Positions 39,802 to 49,829 of a stretch of DNA of 64,000 nucleotides are shown piece by piece; position 1 is the stretch's first letter, and each line of letters begins with the position of its first letter. The notes beneath the pieces were generated by a model. It was not told where the DNA came from and searched no databases. It was given only the letters and a program-made list of their open reading frames with translations. The stretch covers positions 1 through 64,000 of the forward strand of contig SOIM01000037.1 of the NCBI GenBank assembly GCA_004377185.1, read 5' to 3'. Origin of the DNA: Methanomassiliicoccales archaeon (GTDB lineage: Archaea > Thermoplasmatota > Thermoplasmata > RBG-16-68-12 > SOIM01). The translations under genes were made by a program, and so were the position numbers.

Positions 39802-40422
39802 ATGCTTGACGTAGCATTGGTGTCGCTCATCCAAGACATGAGCGACAAGGCTGGAGTGGAAGGCACAATAGAGTATTGGACGCGTGTCGGAGAGAACATG
39901 GCCAAAAGGTTAGGAAAAGAGGCGTACGTGGGCTGGCCGTCCTTTAATGTTGCCCTGCGAGAAGGGAGAACTGGATTCTCCATCGAGGGCGATGTCACTG
40001 CCCTGACCGATCTAGCAATAACGGACGTGGACGGGGACGTGGTTGGCTATCTGTACGCGCTCAAGCAGTGTTGCTTCGTGCCGACGATCATGAGAACGAG
40101 GCTGAGCGTTGGGGCCCTTCCGAGCGCAGACAGGGCGGTCGCGGAGGAGTACAACAACAGTGTCCACGATATCGCAGTGTGCAACTTCTGCGTTATCCAC
40201 GAGAAATTCAGGCAAGAGGCCTCGAAGAACATCACTGTCGGAGGCCAGGTACTGGACTGTCTAATGCTCGCAACAAGGGGCTTCACGGGAGAGACGAAGA
40301 TCTCCGAGGACAATCTCAAGAAGATTGGAATGAACCCCGAGTACGTGAGAAGCCTTCTGAGAAACTACGACTGCGTGTACGCGGTCCTTATGAAAGGCGC
40401 GAGACTTGTGAAGGAGGATTGA
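39802..40422 (+). CDS. Uncharacterised Cys-containing protein, paralogue A
   Basis: AEEYNNSVHDIAVCNFCVIHEKFRQEASKNITVGG; SD aggaggtg upstream. Confidence 0.75.
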   Translation: MLDVALVSLIQDMSDKAGVEGTIEYWTRVGENMAKRLGKEAYVGWPSFNVALREGRTGFSIEGDVTALTDLAITDVDGDVVGYLYALKQCCFVPTIMRTRLSVGALPSADRAVAEEYNNSVHDIAVCNFCVIHEKFRQEASKNITVGGQVLDCLMLATRGFTGETKISEDNLKKIGMNPEYVRSLLRNYDCVYAVLMKGARLVKED

Positions 40423-40424
40423 AA

Positions 40425-41039
40425 ATGTCCGAAGTAAGAGAAGAATTGACGGAAAGCAATCCATTCGTTGATGTGGCGACCCATCTGTTCCTGGAGGACA
40501 TAGCGGACAAGCAGGGCGCGGCCGGTCTCAACAACTACCTGATGAGCCTGGCTACATCGCTGGCAAAAAGCATGCCGGCGGAGGAGTATGATACCTGGGA
40601 AGATTTCCTGGATGCCCTTAGAAACCGCCAGTCCATACTGTCGGCGTTCGAAGTGGTCACCACACCCACCGATAACTGCGTGGTCAATCCGGTCTGCCCC
40701 TTCGCTCGAGGCTGGCTGGAATACACAAAGAGAATAGGCACTTTCTCCAAGATACATAGCGAGGTCGCGGAGTACTACAACTCGACCGTGAAGGCGGGTG
40801 CAATCAACTCCATGTGCATAATCCATCAGACCTTCAGAAGAGCTGCTGCCGATCGCATTTGTATCGCAGGAAAACAATTGCGTGTGGCACAGACGGCAGC
40901 CATCTGGAGCGACGGTGAGAAGAAGGTAGTGCCAGCAGAATGGCAGCCTATAATTCTGGAGAGGGCGGGCATCACCGAAACGGACCTCAATATGATTATG
41001 AGGAACAACGCCTGCGTTTGGGTTGTCTATACCGACTAA
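40425..41039 (+). CDS. Uncharacterised Cys-containing protein, paralogue B
   Basis: AEYYNSTVKAGAINSMCIIHQTFRRAAADRICIAGK aligns with paralogue A; extra NPVCPFARGW. Confidence 0.75.
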   Translation: MSEVREELTESNPFVDVATHLFLEDIADKQGAAGLNNYLMSLATSLAKSMPAEEYDTWEDFLDALRNRQSILSAFEVVTTPTDNCVVNPVCPFARGWLEYTKRIGTFSKIHSEVAEYYNSTVKAGAINSMCIIHQTFRRAAADRICIAGKQLRVAQTAAIWSDGEKKVVPAEWQPIILERAGITETDLNMIMRNNACVWVVYTD

Positions 41040-41085
41040 GGCCTAACAACAGCTGGTTTGCCGGTTCAAAGGCAGATGTGATTCA

Positions 41086-41631
41086 TTGAGAGAACTGTGG
41101 AAAGACAACAACTATTCCTATTTGAAGCTGGAGGAGGCCAAAGAGGTCGACAACTTCCTGATAGAAGGGATCGAGGACGAGGAGAGCGGGTTCGACTTCT
41201 TCAAGGGACTTGGAATTGTCGGATACTCTTCCACGTTCAAGGCGTGGCTCAGGAAATTCCCAAGACCGATCTTTCTTGTTGCTGTCAAAGACAAGAGGCT
41301 CGTGTCATGGATGTATGTGGAGGAATGGGAAGAACCGGCGAATGACGGATTCCCAGTCTATGTTCTCCGGGCTGTTGAGACCCTTCCTGGGTTAAGGGGG
41401 AAGAGGATCGGGCTCAGACTGTTTCTGCTGATGTTGAAGCAGACTGCTGGTTATGTGATTACCAAACCTATCACACCCGAAGCAAGGCGTTTCTTCGAAA
41501 AACTCGGCTTCAAGGACGAAACTGAGATGCATAATCCACCTATCGACTTGTCCCACAGGTCCAGCTATCTCGTGTTTCCGGTATACAAAAGACGGGAGGT
41601 CCTCGAGGATTTTGAGGGATACTTGTCCTGA
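41086..41631 (+). CDS. GNAT-like N-acetyltransferase
   Basis: ETLPGLRGKRIGLRLFLLMLKQTAGYVITKPITPEARRFFEKLGFKDE. Confidence 0.8.
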   Translation: MRELWKDNNYSYLKLEEAKEVDNFLIEGIEDEESGFDFFKGLGIVGYSSTFKAWLRKFPRPIFLVAVKDKRLVSWMYVEEWEEPANDGFPVYVLRAVETLPGLRGKRIGLRLFLLMLKQTAGYVITKPITPEARRFFEKLGFKDETEMHNPPIDLSHRSSYLVFPVYKRREVLEDFEGYLS

Positions 41632-41634
41632 ACA

Positions 41635-42414
41635 CTATCTCCTTCTTCTTTTCCTTCGGATGGTGGAGGGAAGCAATATCAGAATCACCAATATAAGAAT
41701 GACAACAATGGCGATGACTAGTATGCCTGGGTCGCCTCTTGGGCTGTAGAAATCCCCGATCACCAAAGTATCACCCATAGTCTTCTCAATCTTTCCGTCG
41801 CCATCGAGATCTATCTCAATTGTAATAGTGTGTCTTCCGGGCGATACGTCTTTGGTAATCCACTTCAGGCTGGCCGTTCCCTCGCTGAAGGGAGATATCT
41901 CATCTATGGTTGAGCCTCCTACGAACTCGCCATCCACAAGGAAACTGACCAAGACGTTCTTGAGGGTCGAGTTTGACGGATTGGATACCGTCGCCCTCAA
42001 GTTTATGGGGTTCACTACATAGATGTCGAAGGTTTCAACGGTCATTACTGTCTCGTTCCCTTTGTGGGAGAATGCCTCGATGTTCAACACCATACGCTGG
42101 GCGATCGGAGGGGCCGAGACATTGATCTGGAATATGTTACTATCTTGGGTTTCGTTAAATCTGTCCGCAAGTATCGGACTGGCTTCGGACACGTTCGCCC
42201 CCGTCAGATGCGCTCCCACCTGCCATTTACCACTATCCTCGGCTGGTCCGCCGACCACCGTCACGTTGTAGGCAGCCTTCTTCCCGACCTCCAAGGCCTC
42301 AGGTCCGATTACGAAGACCCTCACTTCAGAATCCTGTGCGACCGCCTCCTGGAAAAGTGGGACTGCGGAGATGAGCATCAGAACAGCAACTAGTGGGGCC
42401 AGTAACTTCCTCAT
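41635..42414 (-). CDS. Secreted/membrane-anchored CARDB-like domain protein
   Basis: N-terminal signal peptide, INLRATVSNPSNSTLKNVLVSFLVDGEFVGGSTIDEISPFSEGTASLKW (CARDB-like), C-terminal TM + RRKRRRR. Confidence 0.8.
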   Translation of the reverse strand: MRKLLAPLVAVLMLISAVPLFQEAVAQDSEVRVFVIGPEALEVGKKAAYNVTVVGGPAEDSGKWQVGAHLTGANVSEASPILADRFNETQDSNIFQINVSAPPIAQRMVLNIEAFSHKGNETVMTVETFDIYVVNPINLRATVSNPSNSTLKNVLVSFLVDGEFVGGSTIDEISPFSEGTASLKWITKDVSPGRHTITIEIDLDGDGKIEKTMGDTLVIGDFYSPRGDPGILVIAIVVILILVILILLPSTIRRKRRRR

Positions 42415-45400
42415 CGTCCTCTCCTCTCTCTCCTGCCTCTGAGCACCCTGTACGCTATCATCAGCAACAGGACCAACCCAAGGGCCACAATCACATACAA
42501 GTACGCATCCACTTCCTCCGTCAGGGACATGTCCCTTCCTGAAACGACTATATTGGGCACTTCCAGACTGAAAGTCGGCAGAAAGGCCGGTACACCCAGT
42601 ATGTCATCCACAGTTCTGTCATCGTTCTCGTAGCACAGTATAATCGCCCGACTCGATGGTGCTGTTCCCACGATGGTGAACCTGAGCGTCATCTTCAGAG
42701 TGGAGTTTCCATCCACCTCGACCGCCTCGAGGGTGTCCGAATACGTCTTGCGCACGGGATCCTGCATGTCAGCCATCCATCCATCTGACGACAGCTCATC
42801 GCCGTTGACTATGCTTAGGTAGAATTCCTCCTTGCTGTTCCCTAGGTTCTTCAGTTCAATCTCATACACGATATGAGTGCCATCGTATGTGGCTGGCAAG
42901 GTGGTCAGCACTAGATCCATTCCCCTGATCTTCTCTATGTCCACTTGAAGAACAACACTGTCTGTGGTCGCACTGCTATTCTCTGAGCGGACCACTGCAT
43001 GGAGGGGGCCATGGTCGACGGAAGCGTTTGCTGGAGTGTTTATCCTCACCTGCACTGAGGCGGTGTCTCCTACCGTCCCGTAGTCCAAGACGACCTTCGA
43101 TGGTGTGAAAGTATATTCCCAGTCATCGGACGGACCCGTCCCTTCCAGTGTGAAGGCATCTTCGACGTTTCCCTCATTCGTGACCGTTATTGTGTATACC
43201 ACGGATTGGCCCTGAGCGATCTCCTCCTTCTGGCCTGAATCCCATTCAACGGATACCAGCCTCTTCAATGTCTTTGTGAGCTGAAGATTCACCGCGGACA
43301 CGTCCTCAATCAGAACAGTCTTCGAGGCTTCGTACATGACCCCCGCACCCTTCTCCTCAACGGACGTGCTAGCCTCCACAAGGTACCCACCTGGTGGGAG
43401 ATAGAGCTCGTAGCGCCCCAACTCGTCCGTCTTCAACTCCACCGATCCGTTGGCGGTGAATTTCACGTCCGAGACCTGTCTCTCGTTGTCTCTGAAGGTG
43501 ACAACTCCCGAGACTCGGTGCCCCGCCAGCAGTGGTATGTCGTATTCATTCTCGCTGTAGGGTGCAATTGTGGTCTCACCCAGGAAGGTGTAATGTCCCA
43601 ACATCCTGTGGACGTAGATTGTATAATCGCCTGGCATGACCTCCACCGAGTAGTTACCTGTGGAATCTGAATAGACCGTCACGTTCTGCGCGGACAGGCT
43701 TCTCGCTATGAACTGGACCTGGACAGATGTTCCCACTCCACCTATGGAGACCCATCCAGAGATTGTGGAGTTCTCGAACGTCTTCTCGATCTGAATGTCG
43801 AAGACAACCGTAGATTCTCCTTGGTCTATGTGAAGGTTTGAATCGTGCGTGTATCTCACATATCTTGTGGTGCCTGCTTCCGATTCGGTCGTGCTGTGGT
43901 CCACATGCACCACATAATCTCCCCAAAGCAGATGTCCCTCGTATCTACCTGAGGATTCCGTCCTGAAGGTGACGGAACCGCCAACAGTCCTTTGGAATGT
44001 TATGTCCAGAGACTCCCGGACTATGGAGCCCTTGTATCTCAGAAGGCCTGTTACCCTTGTTGATTCTTCGAACTGCAAGTCGAGAATGGTGCCGCCCGCC
44101 ACCTGGAAACCCTCAATGAACGAATACTCATCCCCATCGAATTCCTCGGTCGAGGAAGCGGTATATTCACCTAGAGCCAGGAAGACCTCGAATTCACCGT
44201 CAGAGACGTTCAAGGTCAATACATCGGGTCCCACGATATCCACCAGTGCGCTTGCGGCTTCGCCCTCCAATTCGACCGTTCCTTGGACAAGCCCTCTCTT
44301 CACCACATCCAAATCATGGGCCAGGTCGTCCTGATCAATTATCAGTTGAATCTCATCTACCGTTCTGTTCTGGTATCTCAGGTCCCCCGAGAGCGATATG
44401 TTCTGATCGATCACTACGCGATAGCCTCCCGGCCTCAGGTTAACTGAGTAGGCGCCATTGGAGCTCCTCGTCCTGGTGCTGATGGACCCGTTGCTAATTG
44501 ACCGGAACTCAATATCCACATTATCTTCAATCAGGGGCATTTCATCCAATATGAGTGTTCCTGAAACTGTGATGTTTTTTGGTGTGACAGAGAAGTTGAG
44601 TTCTTCCCTCAAATCTTCAATCGGGGATAAGGGCCTGCTTACATCCTCGAAACCTCTGGCACTCACCAAGAGAGAATATTCACCGTCTGGTAGAAGTTGT
44701 GCCTGGTACGCTCCCTCAAAACCCGTCAGGAAGACGAGTGTCCTCCCTTCCTCATCTGTGTAGCTGAGAACAACATCCGCTAGACCCTCCTCCACATCTC
44801 TTTCGCCAGAATCGTCCATGTCATAATAGACAAAGCCAGCCATCTTCTCTGCCTCTTCGAGTGTTATTTCATGTTCCATGTTAACGTTCAAAACCACAAG
44901 AGATGCGTACACCTCGCCCTCACTGAACGCGCTAATCTTGTAGCTTCCGATGGGTAGCACAGCACTATACTCGCCGTACTTGTTCGTCTCAGCGTTGAAG
45001 GTCCCACTCTCACCCTCGAAGTACACTCTGACTCTTGCGAGAGGCTGTCCCCTGCTCAACGCAGTCCCACTCAACACCGCTGAGGGCGTCATGAGGATGT
45101 CCAAGGGCGTGTCTTTGCCTTGTTTCACATATCTGGACCCGACATATGCAGACCTTTGTCCATCCGAATCGTAGACCGAGTAGACGTTGTAGATCCCTTC
45201 TTTGAGCGATACCGAGAACCTACCTGAACCATCAGAATAGACCAATCTATCTTTCGGGTCCAGCGACTGCGATTTGAACTCGATGAGGGTGTAGGGGGCA
45301 ATCTTGGCACCAACCACTGTTCGGCCTGAGACAGTTCCAGTGGGGACCAGTGTGATGTTTAGAGTTTCGTTCTTGCCCATGGAAAGTACCACTCTCATGG

Positions 45401-48400
45401 GGAGGCTCGATTCGTCCCCTGTCTTGATTTCCAACGTCATTTCGCCAGAAAGCAGATTCTCAAGAGCGAAGCTCCCATTTGAATCGGAATTGGATGTGAT
45501 CGTGGTGTCATTTGTGCTGTCATACAACTGAACGCTCGCGTTCTGTGCTGACTCGCCCTTGTGGGTGCGGACGGTGCCTGTTATGGATGTTGCCGTGACG
45601 TTGATATCTCTCTCAAGGACCTCATCCCTTTCCACCGTCTGTGCCTCCAGTCCTATCAGTCTCTCTTCAGTTTCAAGAGTCACTTCGTAATCACCCGGAA
45701 AAGCACCTTCCAGATTGTAGCTGCCGTTCTCATCCGTGGTGACCTGCCAGATCTCGTCCACATCTGTGTGGTTGAATGTCAATTGCGCATTCGGGAAGAC
45801 AATCTCATCTTCGTCATATACGGTGTTGTAGTTCCTGTCAAGATACACAGTGCCCGTCAGGGAACCGCCCGAGACGTCTATGTCCTTCGTTATGATGTAA
45901 TCCAAGATTCCATCCCTGTCCGCGTCGATGTTCCTTCTCATTGCCTGGTCCTCGGTCACGTTGAATTTCACAATATCAAGTTCGGTTGCGCCAAGATTGG
46001 TGAGGTCCTGCAACTTTCCTACTGAGACCTGAAGTTCGATTTCTCCCCATGGAGCCAGAGCGCTGTATCTTCCCTCGGAATCCGTTCTTGTGAGATAATG
46101 GACCGTCTGTAGTTCGTCCCTTATCGTGATCCAAGCGCCCGAAAGTGGTGAAACACCATCCACAAGCACAGTGCCGTTGACGTAGGCCCCATCATAGTAT
46201 TTCAGTATCACGACTCCGTTGTACAAAGTCGACCTGGCGCTGGCGTCCACCACGCCTTCCATCTCCCCCGCGTTTATCTTCTGTTGTATGTCAATCGCGT
46301 CCTCAAAGTTGATGGCTGTCCAAGCTTCCGTATGATTTGCCAGCTCGTTCTGCGGATATGGGTTGAAATAGGCTGTCCTGTAGGCAACTCTGAAGTGGGT
46401 CATGTTCCAGCTCTGTATAGGTTGGTACTGCTCATATTCGCCGCTCAGGCCCGGAATCCACACGTTATCCTTCCCCAGGTCCTCTCCGCTGTAGCCCACG
46501 AACGCCTCGTATAGCATGCTTTTCCAGAACATGTCCTGATACTCGATCCTCACGTTACTGGTCGTTGCACCTATTGGAACCTCGTGTGGGGCGAACTCAC
46601 CCATGTTGGTCTCGGCAACGAGCTTGAAGAAGTCTATGGGCTGGTTCTGGACCATTCGATGGTCCGACAGCTTGGCAGGGGCATAGAAGATCCCGGTCTG
46701 TTGTCCCGAGAAGGGGAACAGTCGCGAATCGATCGCAAAATAAAGGATGCTCTTGCCTGTGACCTGCCTTATGTCGTGGTAGAAGTCCGCCATCTTGTTT
46801 ACGTCCAGATGGCTGATGAAGTGAACCCGCAGGGCGATGTACATGGCATTCTGAATATCCATCTGGCTGTCGCGGGGGCTGTATTTGTCTGGATCTGCAA
46901 GTATGGCCGGGATGTAGTTCCCCGGGTTCTTGAGTATGTCCTCAACCTTCTCGTACTCCATTCCATATCTGGTGATGATGTCTCTCACACCATCGCTCAG
47001 CCTTTTGCTTCCTCCGTTCGTGATGTAATCGCCTTCAATCAGCCTCGATATCAGAAGCGCTATGGCATCGTTCTCACCTTGCGCCATGATGAAGTTTCCA
47101 GCCAGCTGGTATCCGTTCAGGAAGTTGTCGGCAACGGTCGGATGCTTGCCCGCATTCACCGCCTCGAAACCGTAGTCCCACCAACTGAGGAAGGCTGGTC
47201 TGTCGGCCACGGGCAGTGTGTCCGCATCCTGTTCAGCAAGCCAATCCCAAGCGGCAGGCCAGTACCGTGTCTTCAGAGGTAGCGAGTATCCGAACGCCCC
47301 AAGGAAGAAGTTCCTTCCTTCCACGAGCCCAGCAGGTTCCAAAAAGTCTGGGAGCATGTCCGCGATGGCTTGGTCGTACTTCCTCTTCTCTTCGAAAGGC
47401 ATTCCCGCATCAACACCGTACCAGATGTTGGGAAGCAGGATCAGCCCAGTGATGAAGAGAGCCCCAACCACATGCCTCAGTTTTATGCTCTTCCTTATTG
47501 CATAGAGTTTGTTGCCCCTCCGTTCATCATACGACTTCTTAATACTCCGGAAGTCGAGCTTGTCAACTATGATTATGAGTGCCCATCCAGCCGTCATGGC
47601 GATGGCCGGAGCCGCATTGAACATGAACCTAGCGGCGGACAGGGCCATGAATATCGAGGCGCCGCTCCAAATGACCAGGAACAGATAGAAAGGCTCCAGT
47701 CTCTTCGGGATTTGAATGAAGAAATACGCTAAGGCGGCTAATGATAAATAGAAAGAGACGGCTCCGAACGCGAGAGCCATCTGGCTGAAGTTCGGGGCCT
47801 GCGCTTCCGCGATTGTTTCATATGTTTTGGTTCTCACGAAATAGCCAGCACCGCTTATGAAGCTCTGGGCGACCGCGGGATTGATGATGGCCAGTATTGC
47901 GAAGGATATCCCAAACGTCACGAACACAGCCGGGATCACCAATGCCCACGGAAGGTCCCTCGTGAAGGTGAAGATTGCGCCCAGGGCCACTGCAGCAAGA
48001 AACAGTATCATTGGCGCGTCAAACCAGGTCCGCACAAACCCGTAAGAATGGTACCACGGGAAGGAAACAAGAAGAGCAACGCCCACCGTTATTGTGAAGC
48101 AGATCAGGATGCCCATCGGGTCTTTGTTCCTGAGCCTGCCTACCAGAAGCTGGAAGCCGAAGTACACCAGGATGATGATAATTATGTAGGCAAAACCCTT
48201 CCAGGCCAGGGCTATCGCTGCAATGGAGAACGCTGACATCATCGAATAGAGAACTGATTTCTTGTTGTTGGCGAAGAAGTCCCTTAAACCGCCCTTGATG
48301 CTGCCCCATTTCTTCCAGCGGGTGACCCATTTCTTGTCCTCCAGCAGTTGGAGAGCTCTCAGAAAGAAGAAGAAGGCCGTGACTGCGAAGAACAGGGCGT

Positions 48401-48926
48401 ACGCGTCATGGTCCGCGTTCGAGAACGGACTACGTTGTATGTGTGCCGGCATTATTGCCAGGAGGAATGCGGCCGCCATTCCTGCCCTTCGTCCAAATGC
48501 CTCCTTGGTCAGGAAGAAGAGGGGGAATATGGTCAGGCTGCCCCAAACCGCAGTTGAGAACAGGAAGGAGAGCCAAACGGAAACATCAACGCTGGGTGCC
48601 AGTGGGGAGAAGACTATGCCTATCACCGCGACCGACCAGTCATACAATGGCGGTCTGCCCGCCCTCAATCCTATCGGATATCCCAGAAGCGGATCATGGA
48701 CCAGGTGTTTGCCGTTCTCCACAACATAATCGATTATCCTCTTGTGATAGTACGAGTCCGAACCGCCAGATACCAGAAAAGCAGGGTCCGTTGCAAGAGC
48801 GTATCCGAAGTAGGTCCTGAGAAACATGGCAACTGCGAAAATCCCAATGAGAATACTCAGAGTAGTCCAGTTCTTGCTGAACCATGCTCTTGCCTCATCT
48901 ATCGTACTAGATGCCATGTTTCGCAC
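42411..48926 (-). CDS. aglB: STT3/AglB-like oligosaccharyltransferase with giant carboxypeptidase-regulatory-like/NEW3-like repeat extension and C-terminal TM
   Basis: N-terminal multi-TM STT3 core, SNADHDAY and SWWDYGFEAVNAG motifs; then many GxVxxxGxPLxxAxVxxxxxxGSYxxxLxPGxYxV-type repeats; VTNEGNVEDAFTLEG domain; terminal TM. Confidence 0.9.
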   Translation of the reverse strand: MRNMASSTIDEARAWFSKNWTTLSILIGIFAVAMFLRTYFGYALATDPAFLVSGGSDSYYHKRIIDYVVENGKHLVHDPLLGYPIGLRAGRPPLYDWSVAVIGIVFSPLAPSVDVSVWLSFLFSTAVWGSLTIFPLFFLTKEAFGRRAGMAAAFLLAIMPAHIQRSPFSNADHDAYALFFAVTAFFFFLRALQLLEDKKWVTRWKKWGSIKGGLRDFFANNKKSVLYSMMSAFSIAAIALAWKGFAYIIIIILVYFGFQLLVGRLRNKDPMGILICFTITVGVALLVSFPWYHSYGFVRTWFDAPMILFLAAVALGAIFTFTRDLPWALVIPAVFVTFGISFAILAIINPAVAQSFISGAGYFVRTKTYETIAEAQAPNFSQMALAFGAVSFYLSLAALAYFFIQIPKRLEPFYLFLVIWSGASIFMALSAARFMFNAAPAIAMTAGWALIIIVDKLDFRSIKKSYDERRGNKLYAIRKSIKLRHVVGALFITGLILLPNIWYGVDAGMPFEEKRKYDQAIADMLPDFLEPAGLVEGRNFFLGAFGYSLPLKTRYWPAAWDWLAEQDADTLPVADRPAFLSWWDYGFEAVNAGKHPTVADNFLNGYQLAGNFIMAQGENDAIALLISRLIEGDYITNGGSKRLSDGVRDIITRYGMEYEKVEDILKNPGNYIPAILADPDKYSPRDSQMDIQNAMYIALRVHFISHLDVNKMADFYHDIRQVTGKSILYFAIDSRLFPFSGQQTGIFYAPAKLSDHRMVQNQPIDFFKLVAETNMGEFAPHEVPIGATTSNVRIEYQDMFWKSMLYEAFVGYSGEDLGKDNVWIPGLSGEYEQYQPIQSWNMTHFRVAYRTAYFNPYPQNELANHTEAWTAINFEDAIDIQQKINAGEMEGVVDASARSTLYNGVVILKYYDGAYVNGTVLVDGVSPLSGAWITIRDELQTVHYLTRTDSEGRYSALAPWGEIELQVSVGKLQDLTNLGATELDIVKFNVTEDQAMRRNIDADRDGILDYIITKDIDVSGGSLTGTVYLDRNYNTVYDEDEIVFPNAQLTFNHTDVDEIWQVTTDENGSYNLEGAFPGDYEVTLETEERLIGLEAQTVERDEVLERDINVTATSITGTVRTHKGESAQNASVQLYDSTNDTTITSNSDSNGSFALENLLSGEMTLEIKTGDESSLPMRVVLSMGKNETLNITLVPTGTVSGRTVVGAKIAPYTLIEFKSQSLDPKDRLVYSDGSGRFSVSLKEGIYNVYSVYDSDGQRSAYVGSRYVKQGKDTPLDILMTPSAVLSGTALSRGQPLARVRVYFEGESGTFNAETNKYGEYSAVLPIGSYKISAFSEGEVYASLVVLNVNMEHEITLEEAEKMAGFVYYDMDDSGERDVEEGLADVVLSYTDEEGRTLVFLTGFEGAYQAQLLPDGEYSLLVSARGFEDVSRPLSPIEDLREELNFSVTPKNITVSGTLILDEMPLIEDNVDIEFRSISNGSISTRTRSSNGAYSVNLRPGGYRVVIDQNISLSGDLRYQNRTVDEIQLIIDQDDLAHDLDVVKRGLVQGTVELEGEAASALVDIVGPDVLTLNVSDGEFEVFLALGEYTASSTEEFDGDEYSFIEGFQVAGGTILDLQFEESTRVTGLLRYKGSIVRESLDITFQRTVGGSVTFRTESSGRYEGHLLWGDYVVHVDHSTTESEAGTTRYVRYTHDSNLHIDQGESTVVFDIQIEKTFENSTISGWVSIGGVGTSVQVQFIARSLSAQNVTVYSDSTGNYSVEVMPGDYTIYVHRMLGHYTFLGETTIAPYSENEYDIPLLAGHRVSGVVTFRDNERQVSDVKFTANGSVELKTDELGRYELYLPPGGYLVEASTSVEEKGAGVMYEASKTVLIEDVSAVNLQLTKTLKRLVSVEWDSGQKEEIAQGQSVVYTITVTNEGNVEDAFTLEGTGPSDDWEYTFTPSKVVLDYGTVGDTASVQVRINTPANASVDHGPLHAVVRSENSSATTDSVVLQVDIEKIRGMDLVLTTLPATYDGTHIVYEIELKNLGNSKEEFYLSIVNGDELSSDGWMADMQDPVRKTYSDTLEAVEVDGNSTLKMTLRFTIVGTAPSSRAIILCYENDDRTVDDILGVPAFLPTFSLEVPNIVVSGRDMSLTEEVDAYLYVIVALGLVLLLMIAYRVLRGRRERRGR

Positions 48927-49109
48927 CGCAGAAGGTGAAAAGCACCATATACTGACCGGCTATTTATTGATTATTCCCCAGTTACGTCCGTCTGGATGCT
49001 CACAATCCAATCCAGTTCTAGGCTTAATGGTTTGCTATTTGGTCATTTGGAACGAGCTGTCCGGTTTCTGCAGTCAGAATCCGAAATGGCCGTTCCCCAT
49101 GTTCTGAAG

Positions 49110-49829
49110 CTATTTGCCAGGTAAGCCTGAGGCCTTCCTGCCCAGTATAGTCATGTAGGCCGAGTATCTCCGCAGTCCTGGCATTGTTCCCAGAAGGGCC
49201 TCATCCAATCTGGTAGCAAATCTGCTGAATCTCCTTGCCATGCCTTTGAGGGTACCTGGCACTCTGTACGTTATGTGTGGGAGAAGATAGGACAGGAGGA
49301 AATGGTGCTCCTTCCATTCGGGTGAGAACTGATCATTCACAGCTTCATACAAATGGGCTGGATCCAGAGGTTGCTCCCCCGCCTCGTGTCTCTCGGTCGA
49401 GAAGTATCGTCTTGCCATATTGGCGAAGAAGTTGTGCGCAAGGGGTTCCTGAACCAGGAAGAGTCCTTCGTCCCTGAGGACCCTCTTCACCTCCGCCAGA
49501 CATTCATCCATTCTCCCTGGGAAGTGGTGGAGAATCGCCCTGGCCGTTACACCGTCCATTGAGGAGTCCTTGAACGGAAGGTTTGTCGCATCACCAAGAA
49601 CTGCCTGAACGCCCTCCACTCTGTTCTTGAGCACCTCCAGATCCGTGTCCAGTGAAATCACCGTGGTACGGCCGCCTTCCATTAGTGGGCTTGCGAAATC
49701 CCCCGACCCTCCTCCCAGATCCAGGACGAAATCTGGATGGATTCTTGCCATGGTTTCCTTTGGTCGGAGGGACAGTCTCTCCCACAGCATTCTGTTCACC
49801 ACTGGGTCAACTTTCCACTCAACTCTCAA
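49110..49829 (-). CDS. Class I SAM-dependent methyltransferase
   Basis: VLDLGGGSGDFASPLMEGG, VTARAILHHFPGRMDECLAEVKRVLRDEGLFLVQEP. Confidence 0.9.
   Translation of the reverse strand: MRVEWKVDPVVNRMLWERLSLRPKETMARIHPDFVLDLGGGSGDFASPLMEGGRTTVISLDTDLEVLKNRVEGVQAVLGDATNLPFKDSSMDGVTARAILHHFPGRMDECLAEVKRVLRDEGLFLVQEPLAHNFFANMARRYFSTERHEAGEQPLDPAHLYEAVNDQFSPEWKEHHFLLSYLLPHITYRVPGTLKGMARRFSRFATRLDEALLGTMPGLRRYSAYMTILGRKASGLPGK

Noticed and set aside
40068-40424. N-terminal extension of the ORF starting at 40068
   Set aside because: Overlaps the coding frame of paralogue A; a good SD (aaggagg) precedes the ATG at 40425.
46584-47282. 232-aa plus-strand ORF inside the AglB gene
   Set aside because: Antisense shadow of the STT3 core coding region; no domain signal.
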